The translations under genes and the position numbers were made by a program. Positions 38,358-47,850 of a stretch of 64,000 nt of DNA are shown here, piece after piece (positions within the stretch are counted from its first letter, which is position 1; each line of letters opens with the position of its first letter). The notes beneath the pieces were generated by a model that had not been told where the DNA came from, did no database searches, and saw only the letters and a program-made list of their open reading frames with translations. The DNA comes from Bacteroidales bacterium (GTDB lineage Bacteria; Bacteroidota; Bacteroidia; Bacteroidales; UBA10428), in the NCBI GenBank assembly GCA_035299085.1, contig DATGXG010000045.1, positions 1 through 64,000 of the forward strand, read 5' to 3'.

Positions 38358-39296
38358 TTACGCCGGTGATTCTATACGAACCTGTTTTACGGCATAATTT
38401 TCACCATCTTCAACTGTGTACGACTCAGGGAAGATTTCCTTTGCTTCTTTGGCTAAATCCGAAACACTTTTATACCTGGTTGAAAAATGTCCCATAATGA
38501 GTTTTCCCACACAGGCATCCTTAGCCAGCTGAGCCGCCTGAACCGAAGTAGAATGCCCGGTTATTTTAGCCAGTTTTTTGTCTGCGTTTGAGAAGGTAGC
38601 CTCAAAATATAAAAGATCAATATCCTTCAGCCATCCGGTAAGCTTGCTGAAACAGGACGTATCGGTGCAGAAGGCATAGGACCGTGGCTTATAAGGAGGC
38701 ATTGTCAGAACATTGTTCTTTATGATTTCTCCGGTAGCGGTTATGAAATCTTTTCCTTCCTTAATATTCCGGATATCCCTGATTCCGATCCCGTATTGTG
38801 AAATTGCATCTTTACGGATGTTCAGAAGTCTTTGCTTTTCCCTGAAAACAAAACCGGCAACTGGCACTGAATGGCGCAGAGGAAGGATTTCAACCGTCAT
38901 ATGCCGGTCGTCATATATCTCTGTTTTTTTATTGGCAAGAAAAGGATGAAAGATGATTTTGAAGGTAAGCTCTTTGCCGAAATATTCTTTGTAATGGTTC
39001 AGAGTGGGTTCCAGGTCGCGGTGGGCAAAAATATGGAAATCGGTTTTGCGTCCGAGTAATGTGTACGATGAAAGAAGTCCAAAAAGGCCAAATATATGAT
39101 CGCCGTGAAGATGACTGATAAACAAATGGTTTATCCTGGCAATATTAACTGAAAAGCGTCTCAATTGGATCTGGGTTCCTTCACCGCAATCAATTAAAAA
39201 AAACCGCTCATGTACATTAAGTACCTGAGCGGTTGGAAATCTTTTTACTGTGGGAATAGCAGAGCTGCTTCCCAGGATCGTTACATTAAAAGACAT
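38358..39296 (-). CDS. rnz: Ribonuclease Z
   Basis: A 312-residue metallo-beta-lactamase-fold nuclease that trims tRNA 3' trailers. The zinc motif [10 protein letters not shown] places H62, H64, D66 and H67; the early [11 protein letters not shown] and late GHFSTRY are also family marks. An exosite flexible arm is present (around 160-190). Follows a STAS-domain gene by 11 bases and may be read from the rpsA side. Confidence 0.94.
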   Translation of the reverse strand: MSFNVTILGSSSAIPTVKRFPTAQVLNVHERFFLIDCGEGTQIQLRRFSVNIARINHLFISHLHGDHIFGLFGLLSSYTLLGRKTDFHIFAHRDLEPTLNHYKEYFGKELTFKIIFHPFLANKKTEIYDDRHMTVEILPLRHSVPVAGFVFREKQRLLNIRKDAISQYGIGIRDIRNIKEGKDFITATGEIIKNNVLTMPPYKPRSYAFCTDTSCFSKLTGWLKDIDLLYFEATFSNADKKLAKITGHSTSVQAAQLAKDACVGKLIMGHFSTRYKSVSDLAKEAKEIFPESYTVEDGENYAVKQVRIESPA

Positions 39297-39307
39297 TCAG
39301 CAAACGG

Positions 39308-39658
39308 CTAACTTGCGGTTTCAGCGAAGAGCTTTACAGCCTCTTCAACTGAACCTGCAATATTCAACACAGTGTCAAGCTGTGAGATGGTAATCAGGCG
39401 TTCTACGGCGTCATTAAGGCCGGTGAGAACGAAAGTACCGTTAGCGTTTTTGCATAATCTGTTGGCTACCAAAATCGCACTAAGCCCCGATGAATCACAG
39501 TAACGGCACTTGCTCAGGTCAAGAACAATATTCTTTTCACCGTTTCCTGATACCAGAACAAGCTCAGATTTTAGTGTCGGAGCGATATGAGTATCAAGTT
39601 TCTCCTCTAATACCTGAATTAACGTATAATTCCGGAGCTTTTCGATTTTGAATTCCAT
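39308..39658 (-). CDS. STAS-domain anti-sigma factor antagonist-like protein
   Basis: A 116-residue SpoIIAA/RsbV-like protein. The motif CRYCDSSGLSAIL holds S56/S57, the expected phosphorylated serine. It is a second, distinct STAS protein in the window, related to the one at 25.4 kb only at the family level. It lies 24 bases after rpsA and 11 before rnz, so it may be made with ribosomal protein S1 and RNase Z. No partner kinase or phosphatase is adjacent. Confidence 0.88.
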   Translation of the reverse strand: MEFKIEKLRNYTLIQVLEEKLDTHIAPTLKSELVLVSGNGEKNIVLDLSKCRYCDSSGLSAILVANRLCKNANGTFVLTGLNDAVERLITISQLDTVLNIAGSVEEAVKLFAETAS

Positions 39659-39682
39659 GATGAAAATATTTAGTATAAATTG

Positions 39683-41656
39683 TTATTCGTTTTCAGCCTG
39701 GTTTTCATCTGTTTCCGTAGCCTTCTTCTCGCTCTTCTTCCTCTTTGATTCTTTCTTTTCCATCTCATCCTTTATAGCAGCCAGGTCAGTGATATCACCA
39801 AGCGTGGTTTTTTCCATGCTGGTTTTCAATTTCTTGGTTGCTTTTGAAGTAGCTTCCGATGAAGCTTTCCTTTCAGACTCAGAGGTTGCTCTTTTTGCAT
39901 CTTCATGAATTCTGCTGTGCGAAACAATGATCTTCTTTGAACCCTTTGAGAATTCAATCACTTTAAAAGGAAGTTTTTCATCCAGCTTAGCCGGTTTTCC
40001 ATCTTCCTTAATCAGATGCTTGGGAGTTACAAAACCTTCCACACCATACGGAAGGGCAACTACTGCACCTTTATCAGTCATTTCAATAATAGTACCTTCA
40101 TGAACAGAATCTACAGTAAACACTGTTTCGAATACATCCCAGGGGTTTTCCTCAAGCTGTTTATGGCCAAGGCTTAATCTCCTGTTTTCCTTATCTATTT
40201 CAAGTACTACCACTTCAATATTTTCCCCGATGCTTGTGAATTCAGCCGGATGTTTGATTTTCCTTGTCCATGAAAGGTCGGAAATATGGATCAGGCCATC
40301 AACACCTTCTTCTATTTCAACAAATACACCGAAGTTTGTAAAGTTACGAACTTTTGAAGTATGTCTGCTGCCAACAGGATATTTTTCTTCAATCTTTTCC
40401 CACGGGTCAGTCTTCAGTTGTTTCATACCGAGTGACATCTTGCGCTCTTCGCGGTCAAGCGTAAGAATAACGGCTTCCACTTCGTCACCCACTTTAAGGA
40501 ATTCCTGTGCACTGCGCAGGTGCTGTGACCATGACATTTCTGATACATGGATAAGACCTTCAACGCCCGGTGCTATTTCAATGAATGCACCATAGTCGGC
40601 CATCACAACTACCTTTCCTTTCACTTTGTCGCCCACTTTCAGGTTGGCATCAAGTGAATCCCAGGGATGCGGGGTAAGCTGTTTCAGACCCAGTGCAATT
40701 CTCTTTTTCTCATCATCGAAATCAAGAATAACAACCTGGAGTTTCTGATCAAGCTGAACAATTTCTTCAGGATGGTTGATTCTTCCCCATGAAAGGTCGG
40801 TAATATGGATCAGTCCGTCAACACCGCCAAGATCAATGAATACACCATATGATGTAATGTTCTTGACAGTTCCTTCGAGGATCTGGCCTTTTTCAAGTTT
40901 GGCAATAATCTCTTTCTTCTGCTGTTCGAGTTCAGCTTCAATAAGAGCCTTATGAGAAACAACAACGTTCTTGAATTCATGATTGATTTTAACCACCTTG
41001 AATTCCATTGTTTTTCCAACATATACATCATAATCCCTGATCGGCTTCACATCGATCTGTGAGCCCGGGAGGAATGCTTCGATACCGAATACATCAACGA
41101 TCATACCACCCTTGGTACGGCACTTGATATATCCCTTAATAATTTCATCTTTTTCAAGCGATTCATTAACCCTGTCCCATGATTTGAGGGCTCTCGCTTT
41201 TTTATGTGAAAGAACCAGCTGTCCTTTTTTGTCTTCCTGGCTCTCAATATACACTTCAACCTTATCACCGATTTTCAGATCGGGATCATACCTGAATTCG
41301 TTCAGGCTCACCACACCTTCTGACTTGTAACCGATGTTAACAACAACTTCACGCTTGTTCATGGAAATAACGGTTCCATCAACAACCTCATTCACCTTAA
41401 TGGCGCTGAGGGTGTCGTTGTACATTCTTTCAAGATCCGACTTTTTGAATTCTGACTGATAGTCACCTTCTTCGTACTTAGTCCAGTCAAATCCCGGATC
41501 AGATTCGAGATTGGCATCTACTGCAACAGGTTCTGCCACTTTTTTTGCCTTTTCTTTTTTGGGTTCGTTCTCAATTGAGTTTTCAGCTTGCTGAACCTGG
41601 TTCTCTGCCTGATCTGCAGGCTGCTGCTCCAGGTTATTTTCCAAATTTTCAACCAT
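39683..41656 (-). CDS. rpsA: 30S ribosomal protein S1
   Basis: A 657-residue S1 protein, longer than the 557 of E. coli. Six S1 RNA-binding repeats run from about 90 to 580 (for example GYIKCRTKGGM, GTVKNITSYGVF, SKVRNFTNFGVF, GTIIEMTDKGAV). The extra length is a Glu/Gln-rich N-terminal leader of about 60 residues and a Lys/Glu/Ser-rich tail of about 75, both low complexity. S1 brings mRNA to the 30S subunit, and in Bacteroidota, which rarely use Shine-Dalgarno pairing, it is expected to matter most for start selection. Confidence 0.96.
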   Translation of the reverse strand: MVENLENNLEQQPADQAENQVQQAENSIENEPKKEKAKKVAEPVAVDANLESDPGFDWTKYEEGDYQSEFKKSDLERMYNDTLSAIKVNEVVDGTVISMNKREVVVNIGYKSEGVVSLNEFRYDPDLKIGDKVEVYIESQEDKKGQLVLSHKKARALKSWDRVNESLEKDEIIKGYIKCRTKGGMIVDVFGIEAFLPGSQIDVKPIRDYDVYVGKTMEFKVVKINHEFKNVVVSHKALIEAELEQQKKEIIAKLEKGQILEGTVKNITSYGVFIDLGGVDGLIHITDLSWGRINHPEEIVQLDQKLQVVILDFDDEKKRIALGLKQLTPHPWDSLDANLKVGDKVKGKVVVMADYGAFIEIAPGVEGLIHVSEMSWSQHLRSAQEFLKVGDEVEAVILTLDREERKMSLGMKQLKTDPWEKIEEKYPVGSRHTSKVRNFTNFGVFVEIEEGVDGLIHISDLSWTRKIKHPAEFTSIGENIEVVVLEIDKENRRLSLGHKQLEENPWDVFETVFTVDSVHEGTIIEMTDKGAVVALPYGVEGFVTPKHLIKEDGKPAKLDEKLPFKVIEFSKGSKKIIVSHSRIHEDAKRATSESERKASSEATSKATKKLKTSMEKTTLGDITDLAAIKDEMEKKESKRKKSEKKATETDENQAENE

Positions 41657-41712
41657 TAATTAATAAATTATAAATTAGTAAATTAGACATTATGTTGCTT
41701 AAAATCGAGCAG

Positions 41713-41720
41713 CAAAAGTA
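41713..41720 (-). promoter_or_regulatory. -7 box of rpsA
   Basis: Minus strand TACTTTTG fits TAnnTTTG. It predicts an AT-rich leader of about 50 bases before rpsA, a place where S1 autoregulation could act. No exact TTG at 19 bases. Confidence 0.45.
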
Positions 41721-41907
41721 TAATTTTCCCTTGTAAAAAACTAAAGATACGAAAAAAAATATACGGAAACCTCTGAAATTGGCGCTGATTCACAAGCGTT
41801 TGTTTGTTGATATAGGGATCATATGAATCAGAAGTCATAATTCATCATGTAAAAAACTTTTACCTTCACGGTTTATAACTTTTGTATATTCGAAAAAATT
41901 TTATTTA

Positions 41908-43242
41908 ATGAAAACACTCATAATCGGAACAGGTTACGTTGGTTTGGTTACCGGGACGTGCTTTGCTGAAACAGGGATTGAGGTTGTATGCATTGATATT
42001 GACAAAGATAAGATCGCAAAACTGAACCAGGGCATTATTCCGATTTTTGAACCAGGACTTGAGGCCATGGTGAGCAAAAACATTGAAAAAAAGAGATTGT
42101 TTTTTGATACCACAATTGAGCATAACCTCCAGGATGTGGAAGCTGTTTTCATTGCGGTGGGCACCCCGCCGGGCGAAGACGGAAGCGCTGATCTGACGTA
42201 TGTTCTGAATGCCGCCAGGGATATTGGCCGTTATATGGATTCTTACCTTGTGGTTGTAACTAAAAGTACTGTTCCGATGGGAACATCCGGCAAGGTTAAA
42301 CAGGCCATCCGGTCAGAACTCGACAAACGCAATGTAAATATTCCTTTCGATGTGGCCTCAAATCCGGAATTCCTTAAAGAAGGAGCCGCTATCGAAGATT
42401 TTCTGAAACCCGACAGGATCATTCTTGGTGTGGAATCTGACAAAGCTGCTAAAATTCTGAACCGGCTTTACCATCCCTTTATTCTGAACGGCCATCCGAT
42501 AATCACCATGGATATCGCCTCGGCAGAAATAACCAAATATGCCGCCAATTGTATGCTGGCCACCAAGATCAGTTTCATGAACGACCTGGCCAACCTGTGT
42601 GAAATTGTAGGAGCCGATATAAATCACGTGAGAAAAGGCATTGGCAGCGATCCACGGATCGGGGGAAAATTCCTTTATGCCGGGATTGGTTTCGGAGGAT
42701 CGTGTTTTCCAAAGGATGTGAAAGCCCTCATTAAAACCGCCGATGATATCGGGTACTCTCTTGACATCGTCAAATCGGTAGAGAAGGTAAACAACCGGCA
42801 GAAACTGGTTATGTTTCATAAAATATTGAATCACTTCAACGGAGATATCAAGGGTAAGCTTTTCGGTATTTGGGGTCTTTCGTTCAAACCCAATACGGAT
42901 GATGTAAGAGAATCTTCATCCATCCGGATTATTGAGAAACTCCTTGAAGCAGGAGCAAAAGTTAAAGCATATGACCCTGTGGCCATGGAAGAAGCAAAGA
43001 AAATTCTCGGTGACCGTATTGAATTCGGACATGATATATATGATGTACTGATTGATGCCAATGGATTGCTGATGGCAACTGAATGGTCGGAATTCCGGGT
43101 GCCCAACTTCAAACTGCTTTCCCGCATTATGAAAGATAAAATCATTTTTGACGGCCGGAATATTTATGACCCGCTTGAAGTGGAAGAAAACGGATTTGCT
43201 TATTACGGAATAGGACGTCATCAAACTCACAAAATCTCATGA
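41908..43242 (+). CDS. ugd: UDP-glucose 6-dehydrogenase
   Basis: A 444-residue NAD-dependent enzyme that oxidises UDP-glucose to UDP-glucuronate in two steps. N-terminal dinucleotide fold [24 protein letters not shown]; catalytic C266 in [11 protein letters not shown]-terminal domain with [12 protein letters not shown]. First of six genes in one direction for sugar nucleotides (ugd, rfbA, rfbC, rfbD, phosphoglucomutase, then yjbQ). UDP-glucuronate is also the substrate of the Uxs-like enzyme at 51 kb. Its stop overlaps the rfbA start by four bases. Confidence 0.95.
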   Translation: MKTLIIGTGYVGLVTGTCFAETGIEVVCIDIDKDKIAKLNQGIIPIFEPGLEAMVSKNIEKKRLFFDTTIEHNLQDVEAVFIAVGTPPGEDGSADLTYVLNAARDIGRYMDSYLVVVTKSTVPMGTSGKVKQAIRSELDKRNVNIPFDVASNPEFLKEGAAIEDFLKPDRIILGVESDKAAKILNRLYHPFILNGHPIITMDIASAEITKYAANCMLATKISFMNDLANLCEIVGADINHVRKGIGSDPRIGGKFLYAGIGFGGSCFPKDVKALIKTADDIGYSLDIVKSVEKVNNRQKLVMFHKILNHFNGDIKGKLFGIWGLSFKPNTDDVRESSSIRIIEKLLEAGAKVKAYDPVAMEEAKKILGDRIEFGHDIYDVLIDANGLLMATEWSEFRVPNFKLLSRIMKDKIIFDGRNIYDPLEVEENGFAYYGIGRHQTHKIS

Positions 43243-44144
43243 AAGGAATCATTCTTGCCGGCGGATCAGGTACAAGGCTCTACCCGATCACCAAAAGCAT
43301 TTCAAAACAAATCATCCCGATCTATGATAAACCGATGATTTATTATCCCCTGTCGGTGCTTATGCTCGCCGGAATCAGGGAAATACTCATTATATCCACT
43401 CCAAAGGATATCCATCTATATGATGATCTTCTGGGCGATGGCAGCCAGCTTGGCATCAAGATTTCTTACGCCGTACAGCCCAGTCCGGATGGTCTTGCCC
43501 AGGCTTTTATTATTGGTGAGAATTTTATCGGAAATGATACAGTATGCATGGTTCTAGGTGACAATATTTTCTACGGGCATGGTTTCGGCAGAATTCTGTC
43601 ACAGACATCCAGACTTAAAAGCGGCGCTGTTGTTTTCGGTTACTATGTGAATGATCCCGAACGGTACGGTGTTGTTGAATTTGATGAACAGGGAAAAGTA
43701 ATCAGTCTTGAAGAAAAACCTGCAAAACCGAAATCGAACTATGCAGTTACCGGCCTGTATTTTTATGGCAATGATGTGGTTTCAAAGGCCAAAAGCCTTA
43801 AACCTTCTGCACGCGGAGAACTTGAAATAACAGATCTTAACAGGCTGTACCTGGAAGAAAATAACCTGACGATTAAAATTATGGGACGCGGTATGGCATG
43901 GCTTGATACAGGCACACATGAAACCCTTCTCCAGGCATCGGTGTATATTCAGACCATAGAGGAGAGACAGGGACTGAAGGTTTCCTGTATTGAAGAGATC
44001 GCTTTCAAACAGGGATTTATTACAAGAGACCAGTTGCTTTCACTGGCTGAGCCTCTTTCGAAAAATCAGTATGGTAAATACCTGCATAAAATTGCAAATG
44101 AAAGAACTTTTAATTTTGAAATAGAGGATAACGAATGGAATTGA
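43239..44144 (+). CDS. rfbA: Glucose-1-phosphate thymidylyltransferase
   Basis: A 301-residue nucleotidyltransferase making dTDP-glucose, the first step to dTDP-rhamnose. Conserved start [16 protein letters not shown] with the signature loop, then [18 protein letters not shown], and [19 protein letters not shown]. Length is that of short-form RfbA/RmlA. Overlaps ugd by four bases and rfbC by ten. Confidence 0.96.
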   Translation: MKGIILAGGSGTRLYPITKSISKQIIPIYDKPMIYYPLSVLMLAGIREILIISTPKDIHLYDDLLGDGSQLGIKISYAVQPSPDGLAQAFIIGENFIGNDTVCMVLGDNIFYGHGFGRILSQTSRLKSGAVVFGYYVNDPERYGVVEFDEQGKVISLEEKPAKPKSNYAVTGLYFYGNDVVSKAKSLKPSARGELEITDLNRLYLEENNLTIKIMGRGMAWLDTGTHETLLQASVYIQTIEERQGLKVSCIEEIAFKQGFITRDQLLSLAEPLSKNQYGKYLHKIANERTFNFEIEDNEWN

Positions 44145-44689
44145 CAGAAACCGGATTTAAGGGACTTGTTGTTTTAAAACCAAAAATATTTGAGGATTCC
44201 CGTGGCTACTTTTATGAAAGTTATAATAAAAAAATACTTTCTGATAATGACATAAACCTGGATTTTGTGCAGGACAACCAGTCGCTCTCCTCCTTCGGAA
44301 CCATCAGGGGCCTGCATTACCAGTTAATCCCGTATGCTCAAACCAAACTGGTAAGGGTTATCCTGGGTTCAGTGTATGATGTGGCCGTCGATATCCGCAA
44401 AGAATCACCGACTTTTGGAAAATGGTTCGGAATTGAACTTACCGATTCGAATAAGTTGCAAATGCTCATTCCCAAAGGCTTTGCACACGGTTTCTCAGTA
44501 CTTTCAGAGAAAGCCGTTGTTATGTATAAGACCGATGATTATTACAACAAAGAGTCCGAAAGAGGCATTGCTTATAATGATTCCAGCCTGCAAATCGACT
44601 GGAAAATACCGGTGAGCAGCTTTGTAATCTCCGAAAAAGATAAAACACTTCCTTCTTTCAAAGACTCCGATTCAAATTTTACCTTCTGA
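44135..44689 (+). CDS. rfbC: dTDP-4-dehydrorhamnose 3,5-epimerase
   Basis: A 184-residue cupin epimerase acting on dTDP-4-dehydro-6-deoxyglucose. The blocks [20 protein letters not shown] (catalytic H in GLHYQ), [16 protein letters not shown] and [10 protein letters not shown] are intact. Overlaps rfbA by ten bases and is followed after one base by rfbD. The intermediate dehydratase gene rfbB is not in this cluster. Confidence 0.95.
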   Translation: MELTETGFKGLVVLKPKIFEDSRGYFYESYNKKILSDNDINLDFVQDNQSLSSFGTIRGLHYQLIPYAQTKLVRVILGSVYDVAVDIRKESPTFGKWFGIELTDSNKLQMLIPKGFAHGFSVLSEKAVVMYKTDDYYNKESERGIAYNDSSLQIDWKIPVSSFVISEKDKTLPSFKDSDSNFTF

Positions 44690-44690
44690 A

Positions 44691-45560
44691 ATGATGAAGA
44701 AAATCCTTGTAACCGGATCAGACGGACAGCTTGGTATGAGCCTTAAAAATGCATCAGGAAAATACAGCGGTTTTTCATTTCATTGGATTGATGTTAGGGA
44801 CGTCGATTTGACTGACACGGTTGCATTTGACCGTTTTTTCATTGAGGGGAATTACGATTATATCATCAATTGTGCTGCATTTACTGCGGTTGATAAAGCG
44901 GAAGCAGAACAACATATGGCTTATAAAGTGAATGAGGAAGTTCCGGCAAGGCTTGCGACTTATTGCATTAAAACAGGATGCAGGCTTATACACATTTCAA
45001 CCGATTATATTTACGATGGTGACCGTTGTCTCCCTCATCAGGAAGAGGAAGAACCCAAGCCGGCATCAGTTTATGCAAAAAGCAAACTGGCCGGGGAAAA
45101 ACATTTATGGAACAGCTCGTATGCGCTGATTATTCGTACCTCATGGTTGTACAGTGAGTTTGGAAACAATTTTATGAAAACAATGGTCAGACTTTCCGAA
45201 AAAAATGAAGTACGTGTGGTATACGACCAGGTGGGCACCCCCACTTATGCCGGGGACCTGGCCTTGGTAATTTTGGATTTAATAGAACATTCGGAAAGAA
45301 TCGGGTTTGAAGCGGGAATTTATAATTACACAAATGAAGGCGTTTGCAGCTGGTTCGACTTTGCTACAGAAATTATGAGACAGGTTAACAGCCGTTGCGC
45401 TGTAAAACCAATCCGCTCGTCAGAGTTTCCTTCCCCTGTAAAAAGACCCGCTTTCAGCGTACTGGATAAGAGCAAAATAAAGCGTAAATTTGGAATAGAA
45501 ATACCATATTGGAAAGACAGCATGATATTGGCTGTCCGGAACCTTAAAAATATTTCCTAA
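44691..45560 (+). CDS. rfbD: dTDP-4-dehydrorhamnose reductase
   Basis: A 289-residue short-chain dehydrogenase that finishes dTDP-L-rhamnose. NAD(P) loop GSDGQLGMSL, the DYIYDG segment, and the catalytic Y...K pair in PASVYAKSKLAGE. Two ATG codons in a row at 44691 and 44694 leave the start uncertain by one residue. Fourth of the sugar-nucleotide genes. Confidence 0.95.
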   Translation: MMKKILVTGSDGQLGMSLKNASGKYSGFSFHWIDVRDVDLTDTVAFDRFFIEGNYDYIINCAAFTAVDKAEAEQHMAYKVNEEVPARLATYCIKTGCRLIHISTDYIYDGDRCLPHQEEEEPKPASVYAKSKLAGEKHLWNSSYALIIRTSWLYSEFGNNFMKTMVRLSEKNEVRVVYDQVGTPTYAGDLALVILDLIEHSERIGFEAGIYNYTNEGVCSWFDFATEIMRQVNSRCAVKPIRSSEFPSPVKRPAFSVLDKSKIKRKFGIEIPYWKDSMILAVRNLKNIS

Positions 45561-45574
45561 CCTGCCAGAATTTA

Positions 45575-47326
45575 ATGACTATGGAAAACAAAGAACTGCT
45601 AGCCACTGTAAGAGAACGAGCCAACAAATGGATGGGCAACCAGTATGATGCTGAAACACGGAAGAAAGTAAAGGAACTCCTTGATGGTAACGAAACCGAA
45701 CTGGTCGAATGTTTTTATCGTGATCTTGAATTTGGCACCGGTGGATTAAGAGGAATCATGGGTGTTGGCACAAACCGTATGAATGTTTACACTGTGGCGA
45801 TGGCTACACAAGGGCTCAGCAATTACCTTAAAAAAGAGTTCAGCCATATTCCGCAGATCAAAGTGGCCATTGCACACGATTCAAGAAATAACAGCAAACT
45901 GTTTGCCAAAACAACAGCGGACATTTTTTCTGCCAACGGCTTCAAGGTTTACCTTTTCAGTGATCTGCGGCCAACCCCCGAATTATCCTTTGCAATCCGG
46001 TATTTTAAATGCCAGAGCGGCGTTGTTGTTACTGCTTCTCATAATCCTAAGGAGTACAACGGCTATAAAGCGTATTGGGATGACGGCGGACAGATTATCG
46101 CTCCTCATGATAAGAAGATCATTGAAGAAGTTCAGTCAATTCAGTCACCCGATGATGTAAACTTTAATGCTAAGCCTGAAAACATTGAGTTTATCGGAGA
46201 TGAAATTGATGATATCTATACTAATCAGATTACGGGCTTATCCCTTTCGCATGATGTTATAAAACGGCAGCACGATCTTAAGATTGTTTATACTCCCCTT
46301 CATGGCGCCGGTGTTAAACTGGTTCCGCAAATTCTGCAAAAATACGGCTTCACCAATGTAATTCACGTTCCTGAACAAGATGTATCGGATGGAAACTTCC
46401 CGACTGTTATTTCACCAAACCCGGAAGAGAGTTCCGCCCTTGAACTGGCAGTTAAAAAAGCACAGGAAACCAATGCAGACATAGTTCTGGCTACTGATCC
46501 CGATGCCGACCGTGTGGGCATGGTGGTAAAAAACAAAGATGGCAAGTTCATCATTATGAACGGAAACCAGTCGGCTGCCCTGCTCATCAATTACCTGCTC
46601 TCTAAATGGTCAGCCAACGGAAAACTGAAAGGCCGCGAATTTATAGTAAAGACAATTGTAACGACCGAGCTTCTTGCAGAAATTGCCAAAAAATACAATG
46701 TAGAATGCTATGATGTGCTCACCGGCTTCAAATATATTGCTGATGTAATAAAACACCTTGAAGGCAAAAAGTCTTTCATCGGTGGCGGTGAGGAAAGCTA
46801 TGGCTACCTGGCAGGAGATTTTGTGAGGGATAAGGATGCCATCATGTCGTGCGCCCTGCTTGCTGAAGCTGCTGCCTATGCAAAGGACAGAGGAATGACA
46901 ATGTATGATCAGCTTCTTGAAATTTACAGGGAATTCGGACTTTATAAAGAAAAGCTGATATCGGTTGTTAAAAAAGGCAAGACCGGCGCTGAAGAAATCC
47001 AGCAGATGATGAAGGATTTCAGAAGCAATCCCCCGGCAAAAATCAACAATTCACCGCTTCTGGAGGTAATGGACTATCTTGATCCGAAATCTCTTGAAAA
47101 GGCAACCCGTAAAAACGGTGGTATAACCATACCTAAATCCGATGTACTGCAGTTTTTAACAGAAGACAGCACAAAAATCTCTATCAGGCCTTCAGGGACT
47201 GAACCTAAAATTAAATTCTATTTCGGAGTAAAAGGAACACTGAAAAATACCGAAGATTTTGAAAAGGAAAATGCTGCGCTTGATGCACGCGTTGAAGCTA
47301 TTATTAAGGATCTTAAATTAAGATAA
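45575..47326 (+). CDS. Phosphoglucomutase/phosphomannomutase
   Basis: A 583-residue alpha-D-phosphohexomutase of the long Bacteroidota type, interconverting hexose 1- and 6-phosphates. Phosphoserine S155 in [13 protein letters not shown], metal loop DPDADRVGM, sugar loop GGEESYGY and phosphate loop [12 protein letters not shown] are all present. It supplies glucose-1-phosphate for rfbA and for UDP-glucose. Follows rfbD by 14 bases. ATG codons at 45575 and 45581 are both possible starts. Confidence 0.94.
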   Translation: MTMENKELLATVRERANKWMGNQYDAETRKKVKELLDGNETELVECFYRDLEFGTGGLRGIMGVGTNRMNVYTVAMATQGLSNYLKKEFSHIPQIKVAIAHDSRNNSKLFAKTTADIFSANGFKVYLFSDLRPTPELSFAIRYFKCQSGVVVTASHNPKEYNGYKAYWDDGGQIIAPHDKKIIEEVQSIQSPDDVNFNAKPENIEFIGDEIDDIYTNQITGLSLSHDVIKRQHDLKIVYTPLHGAGVKLVPQILQKYGFTNVIHVPEQDVSDGNFPTVISPNPEESSALELAVKKAQETNADIVLATDPDADRVGMVVKNKDGKFIIMNGNQSAALLINYLLSKWSANGKLKGREFIVKTIVTTELLAEIAKKYNVECYDVLTGFKYIADVIKHLEGKKSFIGGGEESYGYLAGDFVRDKDAIMSCALLAEAAAYAKDRGMTMYDQLLEIYREFGLYKEKLISVVKKGKTGAEEIQQMMKDFRSNPPAKINNSPLLEVMDYLDPKSLEKATRKNGGITIPKSDVLQFLTEDSTKISIRPSGTEPKIKFYFGVKGTLKNTEDFEKENAALDARVEAIIKDLKLR

Positions 47327-47331
47327 GTTCT

Positions 47332-47748
47332 ATGAAAAGCTACAGGAAAGAATTGTGGTTCAATATTCCCCAGCGAAGACAACTGATCAATATAACCGAC
47401 CAGGTTGAACGCTGCCTGGATGAAAGCGGTATTAAGGAAGGTATACTGTTGTGCAATTCAATGCATATAAGCAGCAGCGTATTTATCAACGATGATGAAT
47501 CAGGCCTCCATCATGACTTCGAGGTATGGCTCGAAAAACTTGCTCCTGAAAAACCGTATGATCAATACCGTCATAACGGATTTGAAGATAATGCCGACGC
47601 CCACCTTAAACGCACAGTTATGGGCCGCGAAGTAGTGGTTGCAGTAACTGCAGGCAAACTCGATTTCGGACCCTGGGAACAAATCTTCTACGGTGAATTT
47701 GACGGGAAGAGGAATAAGAGGGTGCTCGTCAAAATCGTTGGGGAATAA
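47332..47748 (+). CDS. YjbQ family protein (UPF0047)
   Basis: A 138-residue small beta protein of the YjbQ family, some members of which show weak thiamine-phosphate synthase activity. The family marks [32 protein letters not shown] and [16 protein letters not shown] are all present. The biological role is not settled. Five bases after the phosphohexomutase gene and probably co-transcribed; it ends in the repeat array at 47749. Confidence 0.92.
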   Translation: MKSYRKELWFNIPQRRQLINITDQVERCLDESGIKEGILLCNSMHISSSVFINDDESGLHHDFEVWLEKLAPEKPYDQYRHNGFEDNADAHLKRTVMGREVVVAVTAGKLDFGPWEQIFYGEFDGKRNKRVLVKIVGE

Positions 47749-47850
47749 AGTTGTTTCAAAGTTGTTTCATGTTGTTTCAAAGTTGTTTGATGTTGTCCTA
47801 ATGGAACCATTTGGAACAATCTGAAACTATCTGAAACTATCTGAAACTAT
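47749..47850. repeat. Paired inverted tandem arrays between yjbQ and speA
   Basis: The convergent gap is filled by two arrays. Left: four to five 10-11-bp units of the form GTTGTTTCAA/T (47749-47800). Right: three exact 10-bp units ctgaaactat (47821-47850), preceded by degenerate ggaaccat and ggaacaat. GTTTCA of the left array is the reverse complement of TGAAAC of the right, so the region can fold into hairpins in several registers and may end both transcripts. The last right-hand unit contains the speA stop codon. Confidence 0.85.
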
